A stretch of 64,000 nucleotides of DNA from Balanoglossus misakiensis (taxonomy: Eukaryota; Hemichordata): NCBI GenBank assembly GCA_040954595.2, contig CM082580.2, forward strand, positions 8,556,001 through 8,620,000, in the 5' to 3' direction. Below the pieces are notes generated by a model, which searched no databases, had not been told where the DNA came from, and was given only the letters and a program-made list of their open reading frames with translations. Positions 1 through 13,740 of this stretch are shown here, in pieces. Position numbers and translations under genes: made by a program. The number at the start of each line of letters is the position of its first letter. Within the stretch, counting starts at the first letter, position 1.

Positions 1-1053
1 TCTGCCTCTCCTATCTCGGCTCCGAAGTGTTAAATTAAAAGCGAAATCTGAACTTGTACATGCCGGCAGTCGATACAACGGAATAACACATGCGCGGACT
101 TCTCCGGTGGTTCTCGTTCATTGCGATATTTGTGGCTACCTCTATCTATCCACAATCAATAAACATAACATGTTGGTATATTGAAAGAGAAATTGATGTA
201 CAAAGCAGTCAGTACGCAGCTGGCAATATCGTCGCTCATTAGACAACGTGTATTGTGATTCTACACTGTCACTGTCGACAACGGTGTTTGAGCGAGAGAA
301 CTGCCGTACCTAGTCGCGTTCGACTAAACTATTAAGTGTGATGGACGAGATTCGCTCCCCGACGGCAAGCTTAGATTTGATACGCCGTGATCTGCGTTTA
401 ATTTTCGATTTTTGCCGGAGAAACCGCTGCCGCATACACAAAAGAGACTTTGTGTGAATATCGGCTTCGTTTACCTGCATTGAGGCAATAGGAGACGGTT
501 CAACGCTAGATCGCACGACTAAAACTCGCCGACCAACTATAGTTTTCGATTTCTGCAACAATGGCGGCAGTTCTGAGAATCGACTACCCATGTTAGAAAC
601 TTTCACCCGTGCTAAGTCACTGAAACAACTACAGCAATCAGTTTCTTCTGCAGATTTTCTGGGCTATTGAGTTTTATCTTACTTTGATTTCGTACAGTTT
701 CTGGGTGAAAGATTTCCACGTCGAAGGGTCGCGCTCAAACCACGGAAAGAATTAAACGACTACAAATACCCCCAAAATAAGGCTAATCATCTTCGCTCGA
801 TGATCGCGCTCGCCGACCATGATATTGGAATCCCACTTGAGTGAACATTATACCCAGGACAATTTTCTGCTAAATCAAATCCGTAATCACGGATGTTTTT
901 GTGCCACCTTGAATGCATGGTTAGTTTTTATCAGTCGCCCGAACCAAAACTGTGTTTAGTATCTTTGCTCTTGATTGGGAATGAGATTAAAACGGCGATA
1001 GGGCAGAATGCTTGGCGGTGAAAAGGAGAGGGAAAATGAAGAGCCGTACTTAC
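1..1053. other. Left flank / intron of the GPCR gene, no gene seen
   Basis: The GPCR exon to the right ends in a GT donor, so at least the right part of this stretch is its intron on the minus strand. I looked for a following transmembrane exon (TM3 with a DRY-like motif) on the minus strand and did not find one. A 98-codon open frame at 310-606 has no family resemblance and no convincing splice context. Confidence 0.5.
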
Positions 1054-1428
1054 AAATATCAGGTAGAATGAGAACTTGCACATGAAATTACCAAAGAACC
1101 ATTCTGTCAGGTGGGCAAAGACGGTAAAAGGCACACAACACACCAGGAAGGCCAGATCCACGATAGCGACGCTGAGAATGTAGAAATTGGTGGTGGTCTT
1201 CATCTGCTTGTGGCGGAGTATCACGACGATCACCAGAGAGTTTCCCGCCACGCCGACGAGGCAGATCAGCGCGAAGATGGTGGGCACCAGCCACATCTCC
1301 ACGTACACCTGGGGAGTGTAGTCGTAGTCGTAGTAGTCCGAGGCATTGGAGACGTTACCGGCGGAGTCGTTCAGAACCGTCGACAGGTAGGGACCGTTGC
1401 CATTATCCATGGTTGGTGCAGAGGACAT
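1054..1428 (-). CDS. Class A GPCR, galanin/allatostatin-A receptor-like, first coding exon (partial)
   Basis: This exon encodes about 125 residues: an extracellular N-terminus, TM1 and TM2, and the start of TM3. The N-terminus has three N-glycosylation sequons (NDS, NVS, NAS) and an acidic tyrosine run, DYYDYDY. TM1 (about residues 46-70) carries the class A GN motif in GNSLVIVVIL. TM2 (about 82-105) carries the conserved LSVAIVDL aspartate. The loop WFFGNFMCKF has the tryptophan and cysteine that lead into TM3. The style matches galanin and allatostatin-A receptors, which bind short neuropeptides and couple to G proteins at the plasma membrane; the ligand is not determinable here. The exon ends on the minus strand at a consensus donor (GTAAGT) in phase 0, just below position 1054. 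The remaining exons must lie beyond the left edge. The start is the first of two nearby methionines (MSSAPTM). Confidence 0.82.
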
Positions 1429-2342
1429 GACACAGTATAGTCACCCAGCAGACCTCGCAGTTATATACTTAGCACTGTTTCAATCCACTTCTGGTCCCCG
1501 GTATCCCCCTTTGTTTTGGCGCGTTTAATCCGTGGGTGTAGTAGTAGTAGCGCAGCAGGGAAACTGGAACTGTCGGAGATACAGAAAACTGACATCATAG
1601 AACCGCCAAGAGGCAGCTGTCATCCCGATGCGTAATATCCAGGCCGGTCACCTTCCACTCTTCACCTAACGACATACTTCCGAACGATAGTCCGAGATTT
1701 CTCGTCTGAGGATTATCTCGTTACCAGCAACCAGCCAGAGGGAGTCTTTCTTTCACGTGTCCCAAAAGAGCGCAAAACGTACACTTGTGCATATAACGAA
1801 CCGGTTGAAAAGTACTTCTTTCGGTCGTTCAGTTCAGAGCGACATTTGCCCCCACGTTGAAAACAGTGGACGACTGCAAAATTGTAACCAGCGGCTGCTA
1901 CGGGGACGGGGAAAAACCCTCGTCGAATTCAGATGAGATGTATTCTCGTCCGTGTTTTAGTAAGGCACTCCTGCAGTCGACCGTCTCACCCGCAGACTGC
2001 TCCACCACAGAGGAGACGCGTACAGCTTGATTGACATTCCGGAGAGCGCCGGGTCTCGTCTCTGAACATGCAACGGTGAGTAGCGGCGCTTGTCTCGCGT
2101 AGTAAAGCAATGCCGAGTAGGCAGTCACTAGGCGACTCCCTTTTCAAGTCACAAGGTGGGTTTCCCATGGAAACGTGGACGGTAGCTTGTTCGTTGTGCT
2201 GTTAGATGTTTTCTCAAGACCTGTTGGGTGAGATGTATTATAAGCGTGTTATTAGTTCTTTGAAACGTGCATTACTATTCGCATGTTTATATAATTAAAC
2301 ATGTGTGTGTTTGTTAAGTATGAAATCAACATTCTTATAACA

Positions 2343-2367
2343 ATATTATTATTATTATTATTATTAT
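2343..2367. repeat. (ATT)n microsatellite
   Basis: A run of ATT triplets followed by imperfect ATC/ATT repeats to about 2407. Confidence 0.9.
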
Positions 2368-2427
2368 CATAATCAATATCATCCTAAGTATTATTATCAT
2401 CATCATAACAAGGATATACTTAATTAT

Positions 2428-2479
2428 TTTTGTTTGTTTGTTTGTTTGATTGTTTGTTTGTTTGTTTGTTTGTTTGTTT
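2428..2479. repeat. (TTTG)n microsatellite
   Basis: About 13 TTTG tetranucleotide units with one ATTG interruption. Confidence 0.92.
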
Positions 2480-3210
2480 AATCGCACGGAAATCATCACA
2501 CTGAGCTCTCCTGTCATATAATAATAGCCATTAATTAGAAATATTGTCTACGTGTTTTTTAGGCGACAGGGGTTGTGACCGTACGTAGAAATAAAAAAGT
2601 GCGTTGAATCAATATACTGTCTATGGTTGAATGAGCTATTACTCAAATATCACCTGATAACGTTACACCCTGAGACAGTTGCATCATCCCTCGATCGAAC
2701 TGTTTTACACCGCTGTTATCTCCAAACTGTCCAAAGATAAATTTAGCGCCGTTTTTTTTTCTTCTAGTGAAGCGTTTATCCGAAATTCGATCTTCCATGC
2801 CGTGAAACGTGTGCAATGAGCACTTACAACAAGAGCGCTTATCAGCGACGGCCCTCGGTGGAGTAAACATTCAACGCATGTATCGGCTGGTCGGCTTATG
2901 CGCAAACCTGTCTAATGATGGCGCCAATTGTCTGAATTCGTCGGCACAACATCCAGCCAATGTAGACTTTTGCAGATTCCGACAGTGCAGTAATCTAACT
3001 AGTTTTGCGCAGGTTTGGAGTAATCCAACTGAAAATTGAGAGAAAATAATGGCTTATAGAACATGCTTTCTTGGAAACAGTTTTTCAGCATGCTGTAATT
3101 ACGAATTATTCGTGACAAAATTAGAAATCGCATTATTTTCTTTGTCTCGGCCACAATTGCATTTTGCGCCGCGATTGCTGAAAAAGACTGAACTCGAAAG
3201 CATACATGTG

Positions 3211-3260
3211 TACACACACATACATACCTACACACACAGACATACAGACAGACAGACAGG
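3211..3260. repeat. Mixed (CA)n / (CAGA)n microsatellite
   Basis: CA dinucleotides with ATAC interruptions pass into CAGA tetranucleotides. Confidence 0.85.
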
Positions 3261-6200
3261 TATGTGTACGTATGAGTGTCCGTGTGCCTGTGGGCATGTT
3301 GGATGACGGGTGTAATCGTACAGCTTGCAAGAACTAATAAGCTGAACGCAAGATGCTATGACACCAAGTTTCTGACTTGCACCTTGCATAATGAAGATTT
3401 CAGAAATAGATGTGGACAGACAAGTATTGACACATGTTCATTAAAGGCCACAAGAGCAGATATCTGCAATTAAGCACACGGCAGAATTCACCCAAACCGA
3501 CTGTAGCTATGTCTAATTAACCGCGCAAAACTCTATACCCGTACATGTACATGTCACGACCTGTTCTTTCTCATTGCAGTGTCTGTTAAGCATGGAATAA
3601 CCTCATGTACGTAATAACATGTTGCTATGACAACGTTGCATTCAAAATAAGGAATAGGGAACAAATGCGGCTTTCTTTGTGGCTACGTCGGCCGTGTTCA
3701 GCCAGTGCTCAACAATGCTGTTTACTTTTTTGAGGGGATGAAACCGTACTTTTCCGTTTGCAAGTTTTACTCTTCTGTGCTGTCTGGCTGTGTGGTTCAA
3801 ACTTAACGCCTTTTACTGGACGCAGATACATTCACTTTTCGCATGCACCGCGCAAGGGAAAGTCAGCAACAGAACCGAACTTGTATGCTAATATTTCTGC
3901 AGCGACAATGTCAGTGCACAACCGAGCTAGGTGATGGTTACAAGTTTGACTATGGCTACTTAACAAGGCACGGGTTGTAATCGTGTCCATGTGGACACGT
4001 TGCTCTATTGTCATCGTGCGGTTTAACATTACCTGACACTTCTGGCGTAACACAATACATGTACAATGTGTGTGTATTTGCCTACATGGGTTTCATCCTT
4101 CCACGGAGAAGCTCGCGTTCTTTTTAACTCTCCAGAATAGAAAAAGGATACACGGTGGCGTGGTAATTAACGGGGAAAGCCTAGGCAAACAAGATATTCG
4201 TTTCGCTTTCACACAACACCGCCTCTTGTACACTAGTATCTCTACCACGTTTTGATCATTTGATACGTGGAAGAGATTATTCGCATGAGGGATGCATGAC
4301 TAGATCATCAACTCCTGTTTAGATTCAGTTGTGAGCTCGTGTGCAATTTTATATCCTACGAACTTTGAGTGATGTCTCTCGAGAACTCCGTTTTCCCTAT
4401 ACAATTACGAAAGGCCCGTTTATGGCTGCAATCATGCGAAGTTATTTTGCTCCGGGAAACTGAATCTTTTAAAAAAATTGAAAAGGCTACTGTTCAGTCA
4501 TGTTAAAATCCAGTACGTGACAAAGGATCAACTTGTTTTTTAAGGTGACGCGTAAACTTTAAAGACACAGACTATGGTCGCCGCCATCTTGTCTGTTGTT
4601 AGGACAGCGCACTGCTTTATGCGATTGACTGTATACAATTTCTGTAACCAGAGTCTCTGGTTTGGCACATGCGCATAAGACAACAGTGGCCCTTTAAAAA
4701 TAACGTCTTACATGATCGACGTTCAAAGATGTCTCCAGTAATACGCCACTTTGCAGGCAGCAATCATTCATGTAATGAGACCGCGCCAGACAAAGAATAT
4801 GATAAAGAAGAATAGATAGGCGAGGATTAATATTTTACAATAACCTCTATCGACAGAACACCAAACTCGTTATCATGGTTAATAGAAGGCCAGTCACTGC
4901 GGTTCATTTTCGTAATCGACTGTTGACGACTACTACCTCAAAGCACCCAATAACTTGGCATTATTACTTAATTCTGAACCACTAAAAGTCTTTGCATGCG
5001 GCAAAATGATGACCTTTTCCGTACTTAAGTACTTGAGCACTGACGGCAGAGTTTTCTTGCGCAAATGGTGTCAAGACCTCTCGTGCACGTTTTAGTGCGC
5101 TCTTTTAATAATAACAGGGTTCTTATGCTGGACCATGATCTTGATTCAGTTTGATTTTTTTTCTGAAAGCCACCGTATTGTTTGTGTATTTTACTAACCA
5201 ATCTTCGGGATTTTTTGGATTTCCACCACTAGTATGTTATATGTACCTATTTTTCTCGCGAAATCTGATCAAAAATTGTGACATTTATTCCATGAGACAC
5301 ACCATCTACTCGCTAGCGGCGGCCATGTTTAACTTGCCAGCTGTAAATTAGCTTCTTAAAATCTAAGACCCAGGTGGTTGTACGTTCGTCGCCAGTGTTG
5401 AAAACTTGCCTGTGGTGGCACTCCAGCTAGCCTTCTTTACATATAAGTTGCTTTTGATTTCAGACAATCATCAAAGATACGGCTAATGGAGCATTAAACT
5501 ACTCAACTGTCTCAAAATAAACGCAAACATGTCCGCTTCAGAGATTCCGGAGCTCCGCGACGATGTTTATACATTCAACGGCGCATCTACGCCGCGCAGA
5601 TAATTACATCGACGATGTTTATCACGTGAAAATAGATCATCGGGCGCAACTCAACCTTACAACATTGATCCTCTCTCTCAGAAATGGACCGTTTAATTGG
5701 ATAAAACCCTCTCAAGGGAGCGTTGTAGGATGATATTTGAACTCCGTCTATAATCGCATTTGCCACACTTTATATAGGGGCAAAATGCCTGTAGAAACAC
5801 CGCCCGTTGACGTCATCAAGTTTGCTGCAAGGGAAGTTAGGGCACGTTTCGAGTATGTCAGACAGGAGTGGCAGAAACACGGTCACGCGGAAACAGGGAG
5901 TGGTCAAAGTACAGCCAGATAAACGGATAGAAAACTACGACTGTCATATCAGTTTTCCTATTTCTGACGAACGTCTAAAACTAAGTGGATATACGCACTT
6001 CTGGTGTGTGTACATGTACATGTACGTGACTTGTACTTCATAAAACGGGTAATTTTATTTTTCTCGGTTAAGTGTTGATGGAAGGTCCAAGCCAGTCAAA
6101 TACAGCAGAGACGTATCACCTGCTTGGTTCACGAGAAATGAATATTGAAAGTAAAAAGGCGACCGACATTCCAGAGAGGAGAGTAAGAGTTGTGAGCATG

Positions 6201-7285
6201 ATTGTTTTTCGCGCATGAATACCTACAAAACGCGTTCTGCGTGTGTTGTAACTTGAGTATGTTTTTTTGTGTGATGTTGACTGTTCTGATTCTATGTTTT
6301 TACCTGAACTGACAAAATCACCCAGGCGAGACATCTGGGGACGCGCAAACCGTGAATAAAAGCCGGGATATCGGACAGATAAACATGTGTAGATGGTATT
6401 ATCTACATTGACATAACCATCCCAGCGCTTCTTTTACTCGGAGACTGTGCGATTCACACATGACGTGTCTGATAAGGCGTGGCGATGGCTTCCTGCTTTC
6501 GGAAATCCCATATCTAGATAGTGCCGAATGCTTTTTTAAAAAAACCTATCACCTGTGAACTTCGGGTCAGGAAATGAAGCCGCGGCCGCTCCCGATTCTC
6601 GGCATCGGGTTACGCCGACACCCGGTGTTTCTTTCAGTGATGAGATTGCCATCGATGTAAAGAAATTGATTTCTTGAGATCCGAGCCCCCCAAGACAAAT
6701 GAGCAAAGTCTTAGAATTCACACGTCTGGCATTAAGCCTGATCACCGCGGGCACATGCCGTGGTAAGTGGTTCATTTAGATCTCGGGGATTAGGCATTCA
6801 ACGCACAGAGAGCGCTTTTAGTGACAGAACATTAATTACGTTCACCTTACGAGGGTAAATACTAGATTATTTCTATTCAAACGTTCTGTCCTTTAATCAG
6901 CAGCTCCGCGTCTTTTTCTTGGGTGCTATTCCCTTTTCATGTTTTTTTATTATTTGTATGTTCATATCGGTGTAATTTCTGAGCATGAAATGTGATTGAT
7001 TTCGACCGGTTCGAGAAATGCACCCGTCAATCACACGTTTTGAGTGGTCCGCGAGAACAAGTCTCTTTGCAACAATATGACAACGAATGACAGAGTCAAT
7101 CTTCCGGGGATCTGAACCGTAAGTCGCCAATAAGACTGTCAATTTACACGCGAAATACACACTGTAAATAATGATTAAACGGGAACTCGTATCAACGAAT
7201 GCAATTAGGCTCTGTAAAAAAATTCTCGCAGTGTCGCGAGCTCGCTTTCCCGATACGAGAAGATTTCGCTGGTATAGGGATAGGG

Positions 7286-7410
7286 GTGTACACGAGCGTG
7301 AAGTTGGCCTCATCCTCATCCTCATCCTCAGCTTCGCCAGCCTCATCCTCATCCTCATCCTCATCCTCAGCTTCGTGACCTCAGACTCAGCTTCGTGACC
7401 TCAGGAAGAT
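7286..7410. repeat. Left arm of a foldback (large inverted repeat)
   Basis: This arm starts with non-repetitive sequence (TGTACACGAGCGTGAAGTTG), continues with two blocks of TCATCC hexamers separated by CAGCTTCGCCAGCC, and ends with two copies of AGCTTCGTGACCTCAG. The reverse complement of the whole series, in the right order, is found at 7570-7719. The arms are about 125 and 150 bp, separated by about 160 bp. This is the structure expected of a foldback or MITE-like element. Confidence 0.8.
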
Positions 7411-7569
7411 TTCAAAATTATCGTGAATTTCGTATATCTGATGTGATCTAAAAGAAGCGAAAGCGATGTAGGTAAAATAATTTACATGGGATAGTCTAAA
7501 TAATTGATTGAATTTCTTCTTTTGACTCCATTTGTTCTTTTTACCGATCGTTTGGATAATTTTGATGTT

Positions 7570-7719
7570 TACTTCCTGGGGTCACGAAGCTGAGGCTGGG
7601 GTCACGAAGGGTCACGAAGCTGAGGCTGGGTCACGAAGCTGAGGATGAGGATGAGGATGAGGATGAGGCTGGCGAAGCTGAGGATGAGGATGAGGCCAAC
7701 TTCACGCTCGTGGGTGTAC
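7570..7719. repeat. Right arm of the foldback
   Basis: The reverse complement of 7286-7410: GGTCACGAAGCTGAGG units, then GGATGA hexamers, then CCAACTTCACGCTCGTG. It has one extra GGTCACGAAGCTGAGG-type unit and a small insertion near the outer end. The expansion differs between the arms, so the repeats have moved independently since the inversion arose. Confidence 0.8.
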
Positions 7720-9280
7720 CTGGGTAGGGTACGGAATTTGGAACGAAATAATCACGCGGGCTTCACAAGCGACTATACCTTAAAGAAAATGCAAGACAGA
7801 GCTCGACTCAGAGTCATTTCAGTTTTCAATCTTCTCCTCGCGCAGAGTTCCATCATAATGTAAATTGAATCCCACTATGCATCAGATTGTCCCATTTATT
7901 CGCCCGCAATGTTAACGCACCGCCCCCAGTACACAGTTCGCGAAACTGATAAAATATCAGTAATGACACATCAGGACTCTACGTAAGTACTCATGAGCCA
8001 ATTTGGGGTAAAAGAGTTCGTGTAGCTATATACGCAGATATCTGTAACGTGAAATGTGCTGTTGCCATAGCAATGTGGCTTATATGAACATGGCAGCTTC
8101 GGTCCATGGCCAAATGGTGCTCAGTGGAGAAAGATTTGAATTTATGCATAATGAGTTTGTCCTTGCAAAAAAAAAAAAAAACGATTTGCCAGCGTGCACA
8201 CAAGATTAGGTGTAGTAACGGTAGTTCCCTTTTGAGGTCAGTGTTTCATCTCTAGAGAGATGTAAAATATAGTGAAAGTTTGATAAATGTTTGCGGCTGT
8301 TTTAGATATATTTTTACTACCGTTCTGTGCATCTTTTCGAACATTGCTCCAGTGTTCCCTAAGTATTTGAAGTAGAACTCGCATCCCCGTTGCAAGTGTC
8401 GTTGGATTACTAGATTATTTCACGAAGTAGAGAATTCCAACTGTCAACATCTGATGGTCTATATTTTTCGAAAGTGCGTGTCTCGTGCGTGTAGCAAATC
8501 ACGAAATTCTAGCTGACGACCGTTTGAGTCATCTGTCCTATCAGTTTGGTGCCGCCGTGTCTCTGAGCATTTTTTTCAAACGTGACTGTACCGTTCTAGG
8601 TGGTCGAAACAAAATGCCACCAGACGACACGGTTGCGAAGCAAAATTTATTCCACGGTATCGTTCGGCGTGCACGGCACTGAACATTATGCCAAAGTCCC
8701 TGTCTAACAAATTCGAGACTGAATTTCCGCTTAACATGGAAAAAAATACATTGGGTTGTTTACTTTTTTACTGAGGTTAACAAAATTGTCCATGGTGATG
8801 GGGTTTCCTCCACTCCGCGCGATTGCAAGCACTAAAGTCCAGACAACTGCAAACATTCGTGGCTGTGAAATGACTTTGGGGAAATCACCTCACGGAACTA
8901 TTATCGGACAAATCCAGAAACCTTATGACTTCTCCTGCGAAATGCCTCGACTGACGCGGTACTTAATATACATCGACTTCGGAAGTTCCATTTTCTGAGA
9001 ACTGTTTGTTCTGCGCCGGTTCTCATTTTCATGCTAGAAGAAATGTGCGTTTGCCCTCCCAATAATTACTTTTCTTGAGTCGTGAAAACCAAATCATTCC
9101 GCTGTTCTCCAAAGTAGTGGTGTTCGACAACAGTTGCGAGCGTTGGTGCACGTACGTTTCCGCGTGGTATGAAATAGCCACGCGAGATCTCGCAAGGTCT
9201 CGTGGAGCTTGGAAAATAGCCCACTGATACATACCAACACTGTACTGTTCCTCGCATAAACAAATTTGCTGGGGATGGTG

Positions 9281-9420
9281 TTTGTTTGTTTGTTTGTTTG
9301 TTTGTTTGTTTGTTTGGCTGGCTGGCTGGTTGTCTGGCTGACCGACTGACTGACTGACTGACTGACTGACTGACTGACTGACTGACTAGCTGAGTGAGTA
9401 AGTGAGTGAGTGGGTGAGAG
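9281..9420. repeat. Compound tetranucleotide array (TTTG, CTGG, ACTG, GAGT)
   Basis: Four tetranucleotide arrays lie end to end: TTTG (9281-9316), CTGG (9317-9329), ACTG (about 9344-9388) and GAGT/GTGA (about 9391-9420). The open frames that cross it on the minus strand are products of the repeat. Confidence 0.92.
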
Positions 9421-12400
9421 AGGGAAAGAGAGACGCGCATATAATTCGCCAGGACGAAGGCTAGCTGTTTCGCTCTGGGATTCCAGTAAATCGCTCAGAA
9501 ATCCAAATGAAATGGAGTCGACCCGATGAATCTTTGTTACGTGTGCGAGCAAAACAGCGGGGGCATTCCCGGCGGAGAACTTGAGTGCAATTCCCTTCGC
9601 CCTGAGGTGGGCCGATCTTTCATGTACTCCTTGAGCCGAATCCATTAGTATCTTGGACGGCGAGGATTAAGTTCAATTTGTAAGAGATCAGATAGGAGCC
9701 GGTGAAAGACGGCGACGCCCGAGGCTGTTTCTTCGCCGCTTCTATTTTGAAACGCTGTAGCAATCTACAGAGACAAAAACAACTCTTTTAATTGTCTTGT
9801 CTTGGGACGGCTGCGCCGAATAGCGATGCTTTAAGTTCCGCTGCGCATAATGGGACGTCAGCCTCGGCCAGAGTGAGCTGCTTGTTTTGACAGCCTTATA
9901 CAAATGTGGTTAATAGTAACGTCATTTCCGGGCTGTGGACACAGAAACGCTTGCTAATACACATCAAACTACTGAAAGCAGATAACCTATCCCCCATAAT
10001 TATTCTTTCATATATAGCTGTGTATATTTTTCATTCTTGTCAAAAATTGTGACTAGAAAACAAAAAAATCCCGAAGAATGGGTCAATTTTAAGGGTAAAC
10101 ATTGGTTGATGTTTTGAACTTGGGCAGCACACCTCCACATGAAAATAGTGGGAGCACCCCCGGAGGCGAAATTTCAATTTGACGTAAACAACATTGGACA
10201 GCTGCCTTTGGGGATGCGCTGATCTGTGCGTCTCTTTAAGAGACAGCAATGACCGCAGCGATGCTTTCATTGGTGGGTCTAATTACTCCAAATGTGGCCA
10301 ATTTACCTTTGCCGTGGCCGAGAGAAGACTCTCTTGGGAGCATACGTGGAATAATATTTTCTTGGAAGAGGCTTTGTTGTTGATAACAGGTGTCCAGCAA
10401 AGAGTATAGGGAAGTCGATAAAAGACATTTTATGCCTTGATTGAATGTGATGAAAAAATCTCTCCCCTATTATTTTTTTTCTGTATAGTAATTCAGAAAA
10501 CGAACGTGAAACGGGTGTATTCAAAGTGATCGGGTATTTTGTTTCGGAAAATAAAGTAATGTTTTTTTACAAGCGGTAGTCGGGTTGTATAACCATTAGA
10601 ATCTCAAATAACAGAAAAAAATTGAGATGACATTTTTCTAATAAAGAAAGCTTTGCAAAGTGGCCTTTTGTTTGTTTCCATCGTCGTAAAAAGAAACCAA
10701 TTATGAACGAACGATGCGCATGCTTTAGAAAGGCGTGAATGCGTGCTATCAAGTGAAGAGTCATTACTTAAAATCAACGAGTAACTGCGACTTTCCTCAA
10801 CACGCTGACATTCTGACTGCGAGTACAAAAAGGCAGGTAATTACCGGCTGTCCCTCTGAAAATTGCTGCGAGATTAATTATCGACCGAAATAAGTACGCC
10901 TGTGCGTGAAAGTCGGAGAAACCGAATAAATTCGTCGCCTGAAATTCTGATTGAGGGCTACAATGAACCGCCCGAGGGAGGTGGCTTTTCATCCGTTAAT
11001 AGCCCCCGTGAAAGAGTCATGATGATGGCAATTAGACTGTTCGTACCACTCGAATGAGGAGCACGATCATGTTATGCTATTTGCCGAGTTGGAAAATTAT
11101 AGTCTAACACAATACGCGGCTTAATCAAGATGTCACACTGTGTGTGCCAATATAGCCATTTGGATTACTCTTTCGTGTCGAGGGTTAAGTGAAAATAAAA
11201 ACGTTATGTTACCGAACGTGCATGAGACTGACACAAGCGATCGGGGTGGTACATGTACGTTGATGTGGTTTTCGTTCGCTACGGCAACGTCTTCTCCACC
11301 TGACATCGCCATGAAATGTATCGCGTATCCACAGCAACGAAAACGTCGAGGTGAATTTTTTACAGACATTGCGCACAGTAGGTTTGGGAAGATAATTACT
11401 TACTAGAAAAATTTCTTTGTCGATTTTCGGAGACATAAACATTTATGTTTTTTCTTGCAGCGCCATTTCAAAGGACTCTGTTGCGGAGACGACGAGGCCG
11501 ATAGAGGCTGATTTTTGACGAGAGTTCGTTCCCGCACCCGGCGCTCGGCGGTGCCGGCAGAGTGGGTTTGCCCTGCCGGCTTCTCGAGGCAGACTCCGTG
11601 TCTGCTAATTACGTGGTATCGTTCACAAATGAGGTCTGGTAATGCAGCATATTAATCCGGTTCGTGATTGTTTCGAAATTTCAACATTGTCCCTTCCAAA
11701 GGTCTTTTCGTGCGCCAGGCACTGATTTAGATTTGGCTCGGCATTAAAATCGAATTAGCTAATAGTCCCTCGGGTTAAGAGTGTGCGGTAGAGACTACAC
11801 TTTTTTTTCTGGAAAAAAGTTCCGAAGATAAAGGACTTCATAAAGGACTGAAAAAAATAATGTCTGATAGAGAGTGAAATCAGCAGTTTTAACTTATGTA
11901 ACTCCATTTATATGCGGCAGAACGGATTGACGTAGTCAATCTGGAAACGGTGTAATTTTATCTATTTTTTCTTATTTTGATAAACTGTTGACGTCAAGAG
12001 TTTTCTGCTAATAGGCAACCGTTTCCAAACCGAAAATGCGTATAATTGGCATTATGTTTAGACCACGCATTTAACGATGTCGTGACAAGCTCCGAATGCG
12101 AAATTCGGCCTACTAGACGCATTGAATTTCGTGCATATTTACGCATGTAATTTTCAGACCTTTTTCCATTGTGGAGGAAGACGTTCTATTAAGGCATTAT
12201 ATAATCGGCCAATCGAGGGTAACTCGATAACTTGGTTCGGATTTTATTAAAACGTGACGGTTCCGCCATTGACAGACCCACTTAAATCGCCTGACGTGAA
12301 AACGGGTAATGTGCATCGTCAAATCTATTGTTAAGTCCGTCGCGTGTCTTTTTGTTTGCACACCTTCCGCTGGACTGACGTTGCGAGAAAAAGAAGATAC

Positions 12401-13671
12401 TGTTTCCCCGTGATCAGTAATTTGATAAAATGGCGAGGAAGAGACAAATTACAGTCGATATCCTTTGACGGCGGCGGCGTCTGAAACTGCAATGGCCGTC
12501 GAGTTGGCAGCTTGGAAGACTAATAAAAACAGTTTGACGTGCAAAAAATCATTAGAGGAGGAGACAGCTTCAATGAGAATAATCTCGAGCTTTGGTTGAT
12601 CGTTAAAGGTCTACTGTCTCCGGGTTTTACTTTAGGTAAGCGACCAAGCAGAAAGAGGTTTGCGGAAATAACTAAACTATGCGGTAGTACCACGGGACAG
12701 AGAACAAAAACAAAGCAAGAATTTCGGCAAAAAAGAGGTTATGTTTGAACAACGGGCACCAGACGACGAGCGACACAACAGAACGTGCTACACGGTAAAC
12801 ATAACTGCTCGGGCTAAATCGGGGGCGCGCCGTAAATGTATTTACATGCACTCCGGACGCACTCACAGCCTCTGCGCGATGATTTTGCAATGAAGCCAAT
12901 CTTCCCTGGTTGCGTCAAACGGGCGGTGCAATTTCCTCTGGAATATAGCTCCGTTTCCGACAGAACGGCGTGAATTTTTCATAAGCGTATCTTCGTGGCG
13001 TCACGTACTCTCGGATTCTGGGACCGAAACGCTTGGGCAGTTAACTCCAGTGCCCACGGGAAGAATTGGGCCGAGAATTACATCTCTACGTACCCCCGCA
13101 TAATGAATAAAATAGAGGTATGTATTTAGGAAGAACCAAAACATGTTTTATTCAAACTGTAGATTATACTACTTCTCATCGCATGGGACTACCTTCAGAC
13201 GGGTAATAATAACCGCACCTTCGGATATGTGACTGTTGTCCCGCGGGGTTGTTGCGCTCAAGGATATCTGAAGATAACTATAGGTGCGCCAGTATGACTG
13301 GAATAATAACTGAATTAAATATATTGTAATGATATGGCCTTGCCGCAAACGGAGAAATCAAAGGGTACGCAAACTAATTTATATTTTTCATTCTGCAAAA
13401 TTAACGCACTCGGCGACAAATACCAAAACATGTTAATAAGTTGGTAAGACCAAACTAACGCGTTAAATTTAGTTACTTGTAATCATTATGTGCCTGATCT
13501 AACGCAAATGCAAAATATGTTCACATCCATTTGGACATATGCAGCCCAGCTAAGAAAGTCGTCAACGCTTCCCTATTGCGTCATGAAATTCCAGTAAAAC
13601 GTGACGTGAACACAAAATACTGGAATGCGGTTTGTTAGTTGAAACTGAAATTGAAATTGGAACTGGTTTTA

Positions 13672-13740
13672 CTCACTTCGATCAAGAGGAAACTACATTT
13701 GTAAAAAGGAAATACATTTTCCTGGAGTTATCGAAGTGAG
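13672..13740. other. Hairpin of pre-miRNA size
   Basis: CTCACTTCGAT (from 13672) is the reverse complement of ATCGAAGTGAG (to 13740). Inside, AGGAAA pairs with TTTCCT. The result is a roughly 70-base stem-loop with arms of about 22 bases, a central internal loop and an AT-rich terminal loop. Size and shape fit a microRNA precursor or a short inverted repeat; I recognise no known miRNA seed. Confidence 0.35.

Noticed and set aside
9094-9645. Minus-strand frame of 183 codons
   Set aside because: Its centre is translated tetranucleotide repeat (SVSQ and KQTN units); no domain or splice support.
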